Below are positions 7,156 to 14,333 of a DNA stretch of 18,871 nucleotides, piece by piece (the stretch's first letter is position 1; each line of letters begins with the position of its first letter). The DNA comes from Methanobacteriota archaeon. Lineage in GTDB: Archaea > Thermoplasmatota > DTKX01 > GCA-020343715. The translations under genes and the position numbers were made by a program. The notes under the pieces were generated by a model. That model was not told the origin of the DNA and did no database searches. It worked only from the letters and a program-made list of their open reading frames with translations. The stretch is taken from contig JAUVRF010000003.1 in NCBI GenBank assembly GCA_030597775.1, forward strand, positions 1 to 18,871, given 5' to 3'.

Positions 7156-8297
7156 TCCCCGTGGAAGTCCCCGAGGACATTGAGCTGGCGATCGTAAGGG
7201 AGGGCAAGGTCCAGGTCGAGGTACCTGTTGCATCCACCTACTCCAGCAGGGGTCCAGCGAGGACGGACACCCCCGTGTTCTACAATCCGGCCATGGAGCT
7301 CGCGAGGGATGTCAGCGTGTCCCTGGTCAGGGCGACCGGATCCAGCTCCTGGCGGGTGCTGGACGGCCTCGCGGGCACCGGCATAAGGGGCGTTCGGTAC
7401 GCCGTCGAGGTACCCTCCCTCCGGGAGGTGGTGCTCAACGACATCAATCCCGTGGCCGCGGCCCTTTGCCGCAAGAACCTGGAACGCAACGATGTGACGT
7501 CGGGGCAGGTGACCCGGAGGCGTCTGGAATCGCTTCTCCTGGAGGACCGGTTCGACATGGTCGACGTCGACCCCTTCGGCTCACCATCGGTCTTCCTGCC
7601 TGGCGCGGTCAGGGCGGTGAGGCGGGATGGTATCATCGCCGTCACCGCCACCGACACTCCGGCCCTCTGCGGTTCGAAGCCAAAACCCTGCATCCGTCGG
7701 TACGGAGCCCGCCCATGGCGCGGGGACGCGATGCACGAGGTCGCGCTTCGCATCCTCGCGGGTGCCGTCGTCCGGGAGGCAGCCAGGGTGGACAAGGCGG
7801 CCGTTCCCGTGCTGTCGATGTCCGAGGACCACTTCGTGCGGGTGTTCCTCCGAGTGAGCGAGGGGGCCCGCAAGGCGGATGCCATCCTGGCATCCATGGG
7901 TTATGCCTGGGCCACCGACGAGGGTGGCATCGGCACGGGCCCGGCGCCCCCACCCCGGGCGTACCGCTGGGCGGGGCCCCTGTGGCTGGGTCATCTCCAC
8001 GACCCTGAGACCCTCGAGATCATGGCCGCCGATGAGGGTCTGGAGCCCTCGACGCGCCACGCCCGTCTGCTGGACCTTTGGAGGGAGGAGGCCGAGCTGC
8101 CCCCGCTGCTGATCGATGGCAACAGGTTGGCCAGCCGTATCGGGACCTCGACGCCCAGGATGGCCAACATATTGGAGGCGTTGCGCTCGAGGGGATATGC
8201 AGCTGGCAGGGCCCACACGAATCCGGTCGGCATCAAGACCGACGCACCCCTAGAGGTACTTGAGTCCGTCTTCCGGGACCTGGAGAGGGGTGGCTAG
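7152..8297 (+). CDS. trm1: tRNA (guanine26-N2)-dimethyltransferase
   Basis: Trm1 uses S-adenosylmethionine to methylate G26 of tRNA to N2,N2-dimethylguanosine. The product is 381 aa from a GTG at 7152, matching the usual archaeal length; the frame is open further upstream, but that part is a shadow of the NTPase gene. An N-terminal block with TYSSRGPARTDTPVFYNPAM is family-typical. The SAM loop is LDGLAGTGIRG, followed by the acidic VLNDINP and the catalytic-region motif DVDPFGSP. ATDTPALCG and RRYGARPWRGDAMHE are further conserved blocks. The C-terminal third (WAGPLWLGHLHD and a helical domain) is present. I see no CxxC zinc motif in the C-terminal domain. Overlapping the NTPase stop implies coupling. 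Confidence 0.93.
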   Translation: MIPVEVPEDIELAIVREGKVQVEVPVASTYSSRGPARTDTPVFYNPAMELARDVSVSLVRATGSSSWRVLDGLAGTGIRGVRYAVEVPSLREVVLNDINPVAAALCRKNLERNDVTSGQVTRRRLESLLLEDRFDMVDVDPFGSPSVFLPGAVRAVRRDGIIAVTATDTPALCGSKPKPCIRRYGARPWRGDAMHEVALRILAGAVVREAARVDKAAVPVLSMSEDHFVRVFLRVSEGARKADAILASMGYAWATDEGGIGTGPAPPPRAYRWAGPLWLGHLHDPETLEIMAADEGLEPSTRHARLLDLWREEAELPPLLIDGNRLASRIGTSTPRMANILEALRSRGYAAGRAHTNPVGIKTDAPLEVLESVFRDLERGG

Positions 8298-8686
8298 GCT
8301 CCGGCTCCGTCGTCGTCCGGTGGTGGCGTGCCTTCTGGGGTCTTCTCCTGGTGCGCATCGCTGCCGTCCATGGCATCGAGACGTTCGAGGATACCGACCA
8401 GTATCTCCTTGCACTCGCCTACCTCGACGCGCATCTCCATCATGTCCCTCTCGAAGGGAGTGAACTCACGGTAGGCCACGAGCCGGTATGCCAGGAACAT
8501 GCCGATCACCATGGCACCGATCATCGAGAAGAGGAGCACCCCTGCCCATGACCAGATGGCCTGGCAGTAGATGAAGAGGTTCTGACCGTAGAACAGGATC
8601 AGGATGTTCAGCGCCGAGAACAGGATGGCCATGATTATGATGAACACATACAGGCGCGGCAAGCGGAACTCGAGGCTAGGCTTCAC
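8294..8686 (-). CDS. Small membrane protein with two TM helices and a charged tail
   Basis: The product is 130 aa from a GTG start. Two strong hydrophobic helices lie at about residues 11-32 and 44-67, followed by a charged, probably coiled-coil helix (FERDMMEMRVEVGECKEIL) and an acidic proline-rich end. I do not recognise a family. Both termini are probably cytoplasmic, judging from basic residues near the helices. GGAGG at 8694-8698 lies 7 nt before the GTG, inside the upstream gene, whose end overlaps this start by 11 bp. The two are thus translated as a pair and may form a complex. Its TAG stop and that of trm1 on the other strand share the palindrome CTAG at 8294-8297. Confidence 0.75.
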   Translation of the reverse strand: MKPSLEFRLPRLYVFIIIMAILFSALNILILFYGQNLFIYCQAIWSWAGVLLFSMIGAMVIGMFLAYRLVAYREFTPFERDMMEMRVEVGECKEILVGILERLDAMDGSDAHQEKTPEGTPPPDDDGAGA

Positions 8687-9152
8687 TCATATCCCTCCAT
8701 TCGGCCAGCAGCGTGTACGGGATCCTGTGCCGCACGGCCTCATCATCACCCTCCACCAGGATCCACAGGAACACGTTGTCCGGTGGCTCTATCGCAACCC
8801 GGACGGTACAGTTGTACATGTAATGGTCGTCCTCGGTTATCACCGTGATGTTCAGGGTGAAGAGTTGGCCTGTTATGTTAGTGTCCAAGGTGTACCGGTT
8901 CGTGGCGTTCACGAAGAAGTCCTCGTTGTCAACGGTGTAGTTGATGTGGAGCGAATCGTACCGATCGCCGCCCACCGAGACGACGGTGACCAGGGTTGAG
9001 TTGTCCACGTGGTCCAAGATCACCTTGGGGATGGCACCTATGGGATTGCGGGGGTCCTGCTCGGTGTACTCCAGCGCCACCATTGCTAGGATGAGCAGGA
9101 TTATGATTGCCACGGGAACAAATAACACATAGCCGAGGATGCTGTCATGCAT
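8676..9152 (-). CDS. Small bitopic membrane protein with an outward-facing domain
   Basis: The product is 158 aa starting at ATG 9152. The N-terminus (MHDSILG) runs straight into a hydrophobic helix at about residues 5-27, followed by a 130-residue domain rich in beta-type residues with several NxT/S sites, suggesting an outside, glycosylated location. An ATG at 9173 is in frame, but it lies inside the TATA-like box TTAATATA (9173-9180). The ATG at 9152 is 28 nt downstream of the first base of that box, where a leaderless message would start. I do not recognise the family. The hydrophobic N-terminus recalls archaeal type IV pilin-like proteins, but the usual basic residues and cleavage glycine context are missing. 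Confidence 0.75.
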   Translation of the reverse strand: MHDSILGYVLFVPVAIIILLILAMVALEYTEQDPRNPIGAIPKVILDHVDNSTLVTVVSVGGDRYDSLHINYTVDNEDFFVNATNRYTLDTNITGQLFTLNITVITEDDHYMYNCTVRVAIEPPDNVFLWILVEGDDEAVRHRIPYTLLAEWRDMSEA

Positions 9153-9172
9153 CGACGGCAAATCGCAGCCCA

Positions 9173-9180
9173 TATATTAA
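9173..9180 (-). promoter_or_regulatory. TATA box overlapping the pps stop codon
   Basis: On the minus strand this reads TTAATATA. Its first bases are part of the TAA stop of pps (9177-9179). It sits about 28 nt before the ATG at 9152 and so can drive the two small membrane-protein genes independently of pps. Confidence 0.55.
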
Positions 9181-9986
9181 ATGCCTTCGCCAGGCCGCCC
9201 TCCACCGAGGTCCTGGAGCCTCCTGGCCATCCGCTGGAGCGTCCTGCCCAGGTTCGTACCGTTGTCCCAGGACCCGACGGCCGCCCGGAGGTCCTCATCA
9301 GCGGAGCTGGCCAGGTCCTCTGCCTCCTCCCAGATGGCGGGCAGGGCCCTGGTGAGCTCGTCCACGATGGCCACGTGGGCCTTCATGGAGGTCCTGGCCA
9401 GTGGATTCAGGTCGATGGCGATGACCGGCCGCCCCCAAGCCGTCAGGGCCTCGGCCCGGTCGCCATCCTCCAGGGGGATCAGCACCCCGTCCGCAGAGCC
9501 CACGCCTCCCGTCGAGCAGAGTCCCCGGGCGTGGTCAAGGCCTGGAACCCTGATGTCCGGTGACTCGCCCAGCACCCCCTCGGCCCCGTTGGCCCTCAGG
9601 TGGTCGGCGATGAGCCCCACCCTCTCCTCGGACCGATGGAACAGGTTCACCTCGACCACGAGGGGCGACGCGGACCCATCCCGCTTCCTTCGGAGCCCGG
9701 TGAGCCGTCGCTGCAACTCCACAACCTGGTCAGCTGCCAAGGCGGCGACGTTGCCGTTCACGGACACAACCGGATGGGCCGCGATCAGCAGCATCGCCGC
9801 GGAGGTGCGTTCGGCCCGGCGGGCCTCGTCCGTGGTGCGTTCGCCCAAGAGGTAGTCGAAGGCCTCTCCCCGACCGTGGGCTATCAGCCCGGCCTCGGAG
9901 GTCAGGCCGCTGCGCACGCCCCCGACGAGGCGCTCGCGGGCCATCAGCGAGGCGTATCTCGGGTGGGAGGGAGGTATATCAGTCAC
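9177..9986 (-). CDS. pps: 4-phosphopantoate--beta-alanine ligase (archaeal phosphopantothenate synthetase)
   Basis: This enzyme joins 4-phosphopantoate and beta-alanine using ATP, an archaeal step of coenzyme A synthesis. The product is 269 aa from GTG 9986. The family start VTDIPPSHPRYASL is intact, as are GLIAHGRGEAFDYLLGE (residues 34-49) and HPVVSVNGN (71-79). Later blocks PLVVEVNLFHRSEER and VIAIDLNPLARTS also match the family. An ATG at 10010 would add eight residues outside the family pattern and lies inside the TATA-like box at 10009-10016. The GTG is 30 nt downstream of the box start, consistent with leaderless translation. The gene is divergent from the Roadblock gene. No residue loss is visible. 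Confidence 0.9.
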   Translation of the reverse strand: MTDIPPSHPRYASLMARERLVGGVRSGLTSEAGLIAHGRGEAFDYLLGERTTDEARRAERTSAAMLLIAAHPVVSVNGNVAALAADQVVELQRRLTGLRRKRDGSASPLVVEVNLFHRSEERVGLIADHLRANGAEGVLGESPDIRVPGLDHARGLCSTGGVGSADGVLIPLEDGDRAEALTAWGRPVIAIDLNPLARTSMKAHVAIVDELTRALPAIWEEAEDLASSADEDLRAAVGSWDNGTNLGRTLQRMARRLQDLGGGRPGEGI

Positions 9987-10008
9987 GATACCCGAAGGGT
10001 CCAGGGTC

Positions 10009-10016
10009 ATTAAAGT
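10009..10016 (-). promoter_or_regulatory. TATA-like box for pps
   Basis: The minus strand reads ACTTTAAT, with GGAAAC a few bases upstream. The distance to the GTG at 9986 is the same as in other leaderless archaeal genes, which decides the start. Confidence 0.45.
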
Positions 10017-10062
10017 TAGTTTCCATCACTCATGATGTCCTGATTGAGAAGGGTGAGGAAAG

Positions 10063-10070
10063 TTATTTTA
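10063..10070 (+). promoter_or_regulatory. TATA box for the Roadblock gene
   Basis: TTATTTTA is preceded by GGAAAG, a good BRE-like element. Transcription is predicted near 10092, about 38 nt before the ATG. Confidence 0.5.
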
Positions 10071-10073
10071 ACG

Positions 10074-10092
10074 GGTCGGCCAATTCCCGACC
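10074..10092. promoter_or_regulatory. Inverted repeat between the TATA box and the predicted start of the Roadblock gene
   Basis: GGTCGG and CCGACC are perfect 6-bp inverted copies around CCAATTC. The site fills the space between the TATA box and the predicted transcription start, a classic position for a repressor operator in archaea. No regulator is identified. Confidence 0.35.
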
Positions 10093-10129
10093 AGACGGGG
10101 GAGTACAAGGGAGCAGGCGTGATTTTTAC

Positions 10130-10477
10130 ATGAGGGCAGATATGATAGAGAAGGGGTTGCGCGACCTACGTGAGGGCAACCCCGCGGTCTATTGGGCCCT
10201 TATGGCCCGGGACGGCGTGGTCCTCAGATCTGAACTTCCAGAGGGCGTGCACAACGAGACCTTCGCGATAATGTGCGCAACCATGCTCGGTGCCGCTCTG
10301 ACCCTCAACTCGGAGTTCCCCGAGGGCGAGGTGGAGCGGATCGTCGTCGAGGCGGGTCGCTATCGGGTGATCGTCCTCGGCCTGGACATCGAGAGGCTGA
10401 TGGCCGTCATCGTGCCCAGGAACATGGACATGAGCTCCTTGCTGGTCTATGTCCAGAAGATAATCAAGCAGGGATGA
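10130..10477 (+). CDS. Roadblock/LC7-like domain protein
   Basis: The product is 115 aa. The pattern fits the Roadblock/LC7 fold: an N-terminal helix (LRDLREGNPAVYWALMARDGVVL), a long central helix (NETFAIMCATMLGAALTL), then two beta strands VERIVVEAG and YRVIVLGLD and a final helix. Such proteins bind and regulate Ras-like GTPases in bacteria (MglB) and eukaryotes, and archaea carry many of them. No GTPase is encoded in this window, so its partner is unknown. An ATG at 10142 with GAGG 6 nt upstream is an alternative start. The gene is divergent from pps and lies 76 bp upstream of scpB on the same strand, so a link to chromosome segregation is possible but unproven. Confidence 0.7.
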   Translation: MRADMIEKGLRDLREGNPAVYWALMARDGVVLRSELPEGVHNETFAIMCATMLGAALTLNSEFPEGEVERIVVEAGRYRVIVLGLDIERLMAVIVPRNMDMSSLLVYVQKIIKQG

Positions 10478-10553
10478 TGGGGTCGACCACCCCCTGCAGG
10501 CACCGCAACCTTCATTATCGATTCAATGCATCCATCCGGACATAGGTGGTATC

Positions 10554-11378
10554 ATGCCGGAGGAGGACGTCCAGGAGACGGAGGAGGCGCCAGAGGCGGA
10601 GGAGGCGCCAGAGACGGAGGAGGCGCCAGAGGCGGAGGCCAAGGAGGACGACGCCAAGGCCCTCGATAGCAGATTGGTCGTTGAGGGCATGCTCTTCTCG
10701 GCGGACAAACCCCTCCGGATCGCAGACATCGAGGATGCGACCGCCCTCGAGAGGGGGGCCGTGAGGAGCGCCATTCGGAAGCTGGCCTCGGACTACCGCA
10801 GGCGGAACACCGCCCTTGAGGTCGTGAAGGTCGACAACAGGTGGACCATGCAGGTCCGCTCCGAGTACACACCCGTTGTTCGCTCGGTGGCCGCCCCCGA
10901 GGTCGATCCCCGGCTGCTCCGGACCCTCGCCCTCATCGCCTACCACCAACCGATCCTCCAGTCCGATCTCCAGGAGATGTTGGGACCGAAGGTGTACGAA
11001 CACGTCCGGGAGCTGAAGGCCCTGGGTCTGATCAGCGCCAGACCGAAGGGCGCCTCCAAGGAACTGACCACCACCCAGAAGTTCCCCGAGTACTTCGGGC
11101 TAGATTCTGCCAAGAAGGAGGACATCAAGAAGTTCATGGCGGACCGGGTGGGCATCGAGCCCGAGATGCCACAGGAGGTCGGGGAGACCGCCCCCGAGAT
11201 CGAAGAGGCCGTCCCACAGCAGGAGGAGGCCATCCCACAAAAGGACGAGGCCGTCCCACAGCAGGACGAGGCCATCCCCCAGCAGGACGAAGCTGTCCCC
11301 CAGCAGGAGGAGGACGAGGCCGTACCTGAACCCGAGAGCGAGGCAGCCCCGGCCGAACCCGAGGGCGAGCAGCGGTGA
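10554..11378 (+). CDS. scpB: Segregation and condensation protein B
   Basis: ScpB binds ScpA (kleisin) and helps the SMC complex organise the chromosome. The product is 274 aa. The core at residues 42-190 holds two winged helices: LVVEGMLFSADKPL begins the first, and LLRTLALIAYHQPI and KVYEHVRELKALGLI lie in the second, ending TTTQKFPEYFGL, all family-typical. It is flanked by unusual acidic repeat tails: three EEAPE[AT] units at residues 10-27 and five 7-residue units EA[VI]PQ[QK][DE] near residues 218-252. AGGTGGT just before the ATG is the ribosome-binding site. scpA and smc are not adjacent; instead arcS starts 7 nt after the stop. The tails may be disordered partner-binding arms, which is inference. 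Confidence 0.88.
   Translation: MPEEDVQETEEAPEAEEAPETEEAPEAEAKEDDAKALDSRLVVEGMLFSADKPLRIADIEDATALERGAVRSAIRKLASDYRRRNTALEVVKVDNRWTMQVRSEYTPVVRSVAAPEVDPRLLRTLALIAYHQPILQSDLQEMLGPKVYEHVRELKALGLISARPKGASKELTTTQKFPEYFGLDSAKKEDIKKFMADRVGIEPEMPQEVGETAPEIEEAVPQQEEAIPQKDEAVPQQDEAIPQQDEAVPQQEEDEAVPEPESEAAPAEPEGEQR
10581..10634 (+). repeat. Three tandem 18-bp repeats in the 5' end of scpB
   Basis: Three copies of an 18-bp unit (10581, 10599, 10617) differ at one base and encode EEAPEA, EEAPET and EEAPEA. Copy-number change would keep the frame. Confidence 0.85.
11205..11309 (+). repeat. Five tandem 21-bp repeats in the 3' end of scpB
   Basis: Five 21-bp units start at 11205, 11226, 11247, 11268 and 11289 and encode the heptad EA[VI]PQ[QK][DE]. 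Val and Ile alternate from unit to unit, which suggests that a two-unit block was duplicated. Confidence 0.85.
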
Positions 11379-11385
11379 ACTTCCC

Positions 11386-13248
11386 GTGGTCCTCGAGATC
11401 AAGGCCCGGGACGTCCTGGCCCGCACTGGAAGCTGGAAGGGGCCATCGGGTCCAGAGGTGAGGCTTCCCATCCTGCTCAGGACGCTACCATCCATCTCGC
11501 GTGGAGAGCTCGATGAAGGCGATGAGGCCATCCTCACCGCGACCGGACCCGGACCGGATGGAGTCCTTGTCGTAAGGGACCTGGGTTCGACCCTGCGACC
11601 CGTCAAGGGGGATGGGGGGGACTGGGCGCACCTGGTGATCCCGGCCGAGGAACCCCTCCCTCCATCCTTGGCGGATGAGCTCGACAGCATCGCACCGACG
11701 ACGGTCAGCGAGGATGGTCTGGTCGAGGTGGTGCACGCTGCCGCGAGCCGCGTGGCGGACGATCCTCCCCCACCGGGGTCCGTCCAGTGGGTTGTGATGG
11801 CGTCCGCTGCCAGCCTTGTCGGTCGACCTCCCTGGTTCATCGATGCGGTGATGAGGGCCAAGGAACGTGCTGGACCGGGGCGGCTCCTCTACCTGCCCGG
11901 CGTTGCCACGCCTCGCAACCTGGCCCTCCTCTCGTACCTGGGTGTGGACGTTGTCGATGACGTCCAGTGCCACCTTGAAGCGGCCCGGGGTCGTCGCATC
12001 AGGCCCGAGTTGGGCCACGTCCACCGACCGGATGCCGGTACCGACGGGGACCTGGTCGCTCGCAACCTGTCCACCATGAGGGACGAGCTGGCCCTGGTCC
12101 GGGAGGTGGTGGAGCACGAGGCCTTGCGGGAGCTGGTGGAGGTCAGGGTCCGTTCGGAGCCGTGGCAGGTAGCTGCCCTCAGGAGGGTGGACCGCCAACA
12201 TCGGTCCCGGTTGCTACCCTACTGTCCAGTCCATCGCGATGCTCCCCTGTTGGCCCTCTCCCGGGAATCCCTGGAACGCATCGAGGTGACGTCCTGGGTC
12301 GAGGCCCTCTTGGAAAGGTACGAGCCCCCCGCCAACACGCGTGTCCTGTTACTGCTTCCCTGCTCCGCCAGGAAACCCTATGGCAACAGCCGGACGCACC
12401 GGAGGATCGCGGAGGCCCTCTCCAGCGTCCCGAACCGGGCTACCGTCCACGAGGTCATACTGACCTCACCCCTCGGGGCGGTGCCCAGGGAGCTCGAACG
12501 GACGTATCCCGCCGCCCATTACGACATACCGGTCTCCGGGGACTGGTTCCCGGACGAGGTGGAGAGGATGCGTTCCCTGGTCGAGCACATCCGGACCGTC
12601 GGCACATACGATGCGGTGATCTCCCACATGGGCCCGGGCCTGCCCTTCCTAGAGGAGGATGGTTCGGTCTCCCGGTCGAGGACCGGGGGCGAGGGCGCCC
12701 TGGATAATGGCGCTCTGGGTCAACTTGCGTCACTGGTCTCCCAGGCCGCCTCGGATGCGCTCCGGACCTCCAGGTGGGAAAGGCAGAGGGAGGACCTGGC
12801 GTCCCTCGCCCGGTTCCAGTTCGGAAGGGATGTGGCCAAGGCTCTCCTGGAGGGTGGACAGGTCGCCGGGAGGCCCCCCGGGCTCAGGCTCAAGGGACCC
12901 GATGGAGACCAGCGGGCGATGGTGGTGCCCGCCCGGGGCCGGCTGTCCCTGACCCTCTCGGGGGCGGAGCTGGTCGCGGCCGCGGGCCACCATCGGGTAT
13001 GGATGGACGACTTCGAGCTCCGGGGCGACCTGTTCGCCGTTGGCGTCACCGATGCCGACCCCCTCATACGGCCTGAGGACGAGGCCGTGGTCGTGAGGGG
13101 GGATCTCGTCGTGGGCGTCGGGGTGGCACGGATGGGCACCACCGAGATGTTGGCCGCCAACCGGGGCACGGCAGTGGCCATGAGGCACCACAGAGGAAGA
13201 GGAAGAGGAGGAGGAGGAGGAGGAGGAGGAGGTGGTGGGAAAGCATGA
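11386..13248 (+). CDS. arcS: Archaeosine synthase subunit alpha (preQ0-tRNA lysine transferase)
   Basis: ArcS attaches lysine to preQ0 at position 15 of tRNA, and RaSEA then converts this to archaeosine. The product is 620 aa from a GTG 7 nt after the scpB stop. The N-terminal half is a TGT-like barrel (LLYLPGVATPRNLALLSYLGVD). The ArcS core motif PC-x3-KPY-x2-S-x2-H is complete at P325, C326, K330, P331, Y332, S335 and H338, followed by LTSPLGAVPRELE and YDIPVSGDWF. A C-terminal PUA domain (GDLVVGVGVARMGTTEM) would bind tRNA. The protein ends in an unusual RGRGR plus eleven-glycine tail, encoded mostly by GGA triplets. Its stop overlaps the raSEA start as ATGA. TgtA, which inserts preQ0, is not in this window. 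Confidence 0.92.
   Translation: MVLEIKARDVLARTGSWKGPSGPEVRLPILLRTLPSISRGELDEGDEAILTATGPGPDGVLVVRDLGSTLRPVKGDGGDWAHLVIPAEEPLPPSLADELDSIAPTTVSEDGLVEVVHAAASRVADDPPPPGSVQWVVMASAASLVGRPPWFIDAVMRAKERAGPGRLLYLPGVATPRNLALLSYLGVDVVDDVQCHLEAARGRRIRPELGHVHRPDAGTDGDLVARNLSTMRDELALVREVVEHEALRELVEVRVRSEPWQVAALRRVDRQHRSRLLPYCPVHRDAPLLALSRESLERIEVTSWVEALLERYEPPANTRVLLLLPCSARKPYGNSRTHRRIAEALSSVPNRATVHEVILTSPLGAVPRELERTYPAAHYDIPVSGDWFPDEVERMRSLVEHIRTVGTYDAVISHMGPGLPFLEEDGSVSRSRTGGEGALDNGALGQLASLVSQAASDALRTSRWERQREDLASLARFQFGRDVAKALLEGGQVAGRPPGLRLKGPDGDQRAMVVPARGRLSLTLSGAELVAAAGHHRVWMDDFELRGDLFAVGVTDADPLIRPEDEAVVVRGDLVVGVGVARMGTTEMLAANRGTAVAMRHHRGRGRGGGGGGGGGGGKA
13207..13236 (+). repeat. (GGA)8 microsatellite at the arcS-raSEA junction
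   Basis: Eight uninterrupted GGA triplets (13207-13230) are followed by GGTGGT. In frame they encode the polyglycine end of ArcS. GGAGGTGGT at 13228-13236 ends 8 nt before the raSEA ATG and closely matches the archaeal Shine-Dalgarno consensus GGAGGTGAT, so the tract also supplies the ribosome-binding site. Confidence 0.8.
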
Positions 13249-14309
13249 CCGACCTGGAGGATTGGCTGGTCGAACAGCGTTCAAGACGTGGGGTCGGGAA
13301 GGCCAAGAGGATGGATCCCTCGGTCCCCGCCGCCGTGTGGCACGAGGAGGAGCTCCTCGACGGCGAGGTTGTGGACACCATGGCGGCAGTTGTACGGACC
13401 GGTGGATGCTCCCACGACAGGGACCACGGCGGTTGCACGATGTGCGGCTATGCATCGGAGACCCCTCACAGGCCGCCTACAGTGGACGAGTACCTGTCCC
13501 AGGTGAGGGCATTGGCGGCCAGGCGGGGCGACGCCAGGTGGGTCAAGTTGTACACCTCGGGCAGCATGCTGGACCCCGACGAAGTGCCTCCGGTGGTGCT
13601 GGAGGCGATCGTCGAGGCCTTCGATGACGTCGACATGCTCACGGTCGAATCTCGGGCAGAGCATATCACGGCGGAAAGGGTGCGGACCCTGGGCGACCCC
13701 AGCAGGACCGAGGTCGCGATCGGCCTGGAATCGGCCTGTGACAGGGTCCTCGATGGATCGGTCCACAAGGGGATGGACCTGGCGGCGTTCCAGCGGGCAG
13801 CGGCCGAGGTGACGGGAGAGGGGGCCTCCGTCCGGACCTACGTTCTGCTCAAACCGCCCTTCCTCACGGAGGCCGAGGCCATCGATGACTCGATAGAGGC
13901 GATCGAGGCCGCCGCCTCCGCCGGCAGCTCCGTCGTGTCCCTGAACCCGGTCAACGTCCAGACGTTCACCCTGGTCGACAGGTTACATCACATGAGGGAG
14001 TGGGAACCCCCGTGGCTATGGTCCGTGGTCGAGGTGCTCCGGCGGACCGCGGGGAGCGTGCCGTCCACGACCCGCGTCATCTCAGCGCCGACGGCCGGTG
14101 GAAAGGTACGCGGGGCCCACAACTGCGGCAGATGCGACGGGGACGTGGTCCGGGCCATAGAGTTCCATCGACTCAGCAACGACCCGGAAGAGCTGGATGC
14201 GGTACCCGATTGCGGGTGCAGGCCCATGTGGAGGTCCCAGCTGGACCTGGAGGGGTTGATGCAGGGGCCCTTCGCCCCCTTCGGGTACAGACGGAGCTCG
14301 GTGCGATGA
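13245..14309 (+). CDS. raSEA: Archaeosine biosynthesis radical SAM protein RaSEA
   Basis: RaSEA is the radical-SAM partner of ArcS; it cleaves the lysine adduct on preQ0 to leave the formamidine of archaeosine. The product is 354 aa. The 4Fe-4S motif has three cysteines C55, C64 and C67 (C-x8-C-x2-C) inside RTGGCS and GGCTMCGY, a family-typical wide spacing. Barrel segments VKLYTSGSMLD, LTVESRAEHIT and VAIGLESA follow. A likely metal site near the C-terminus uses C294, C297, C323 and C325. The ATG overlaps the arcS stop (ATGA) and has a strong ribosome-binding site in the GGA tract, so stoichiometric expression with arcS is expected. Confidence 0.92.
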   Translation: MTDLEDWLVEQRSRRGVGKAKRMDPSVPAAVWHEEELLDGEVVDTMAAVVRTGGCSHDRDHGGCTMCGYASETPHRPPTVDEYLSQVRALAARRGDARWVKLYTSGSMLDPDEVPPVVLEAIVEAFDDVDMLTVESRAEHITAERVRTLGDPSRTEVAIGLESACDRVLDGSVHKGMDLAAFQRAAAEVTGEGASVRTYVLLKPPFLTEAEAIDDSIEAIEAAASAGSSVVSLNPVNVQTFTLVDRLHHMREWEPPWLWSVVEVLRRTAGSVPSTTRVISAPTAGGKVRGAHNCGRCDGDVVRAIEFHRLSNDPEELDAVPDCGCRPMWRSQLDLEGLMQGPFAPFGYRRSSVR

Positions 14310-14333
14310 CAATGCTACCTCGTGACCCCGGGC

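Noticed and set aside
9101..9152. Type IV pilin or archaellin assignment for the 158-aa protein
   Set aside because: It has a hydrophobic N-terminal helix but lacks the basic residues and the Gly/Ala cleavage context expected for prepilin peptidase.
10581..10634. Short CRISPR-like tandem repeats
   Set aside because: The units are contiguous without spacers and in frame with scpB, so they are coding repeats.
10515..11003. 162-codon minus-strand frame opposite scpB
   Set aside because: It carries leucine/tryptophan/arginine repeats that are simply the reverse of the ScpB acidic repeats; no start signals.
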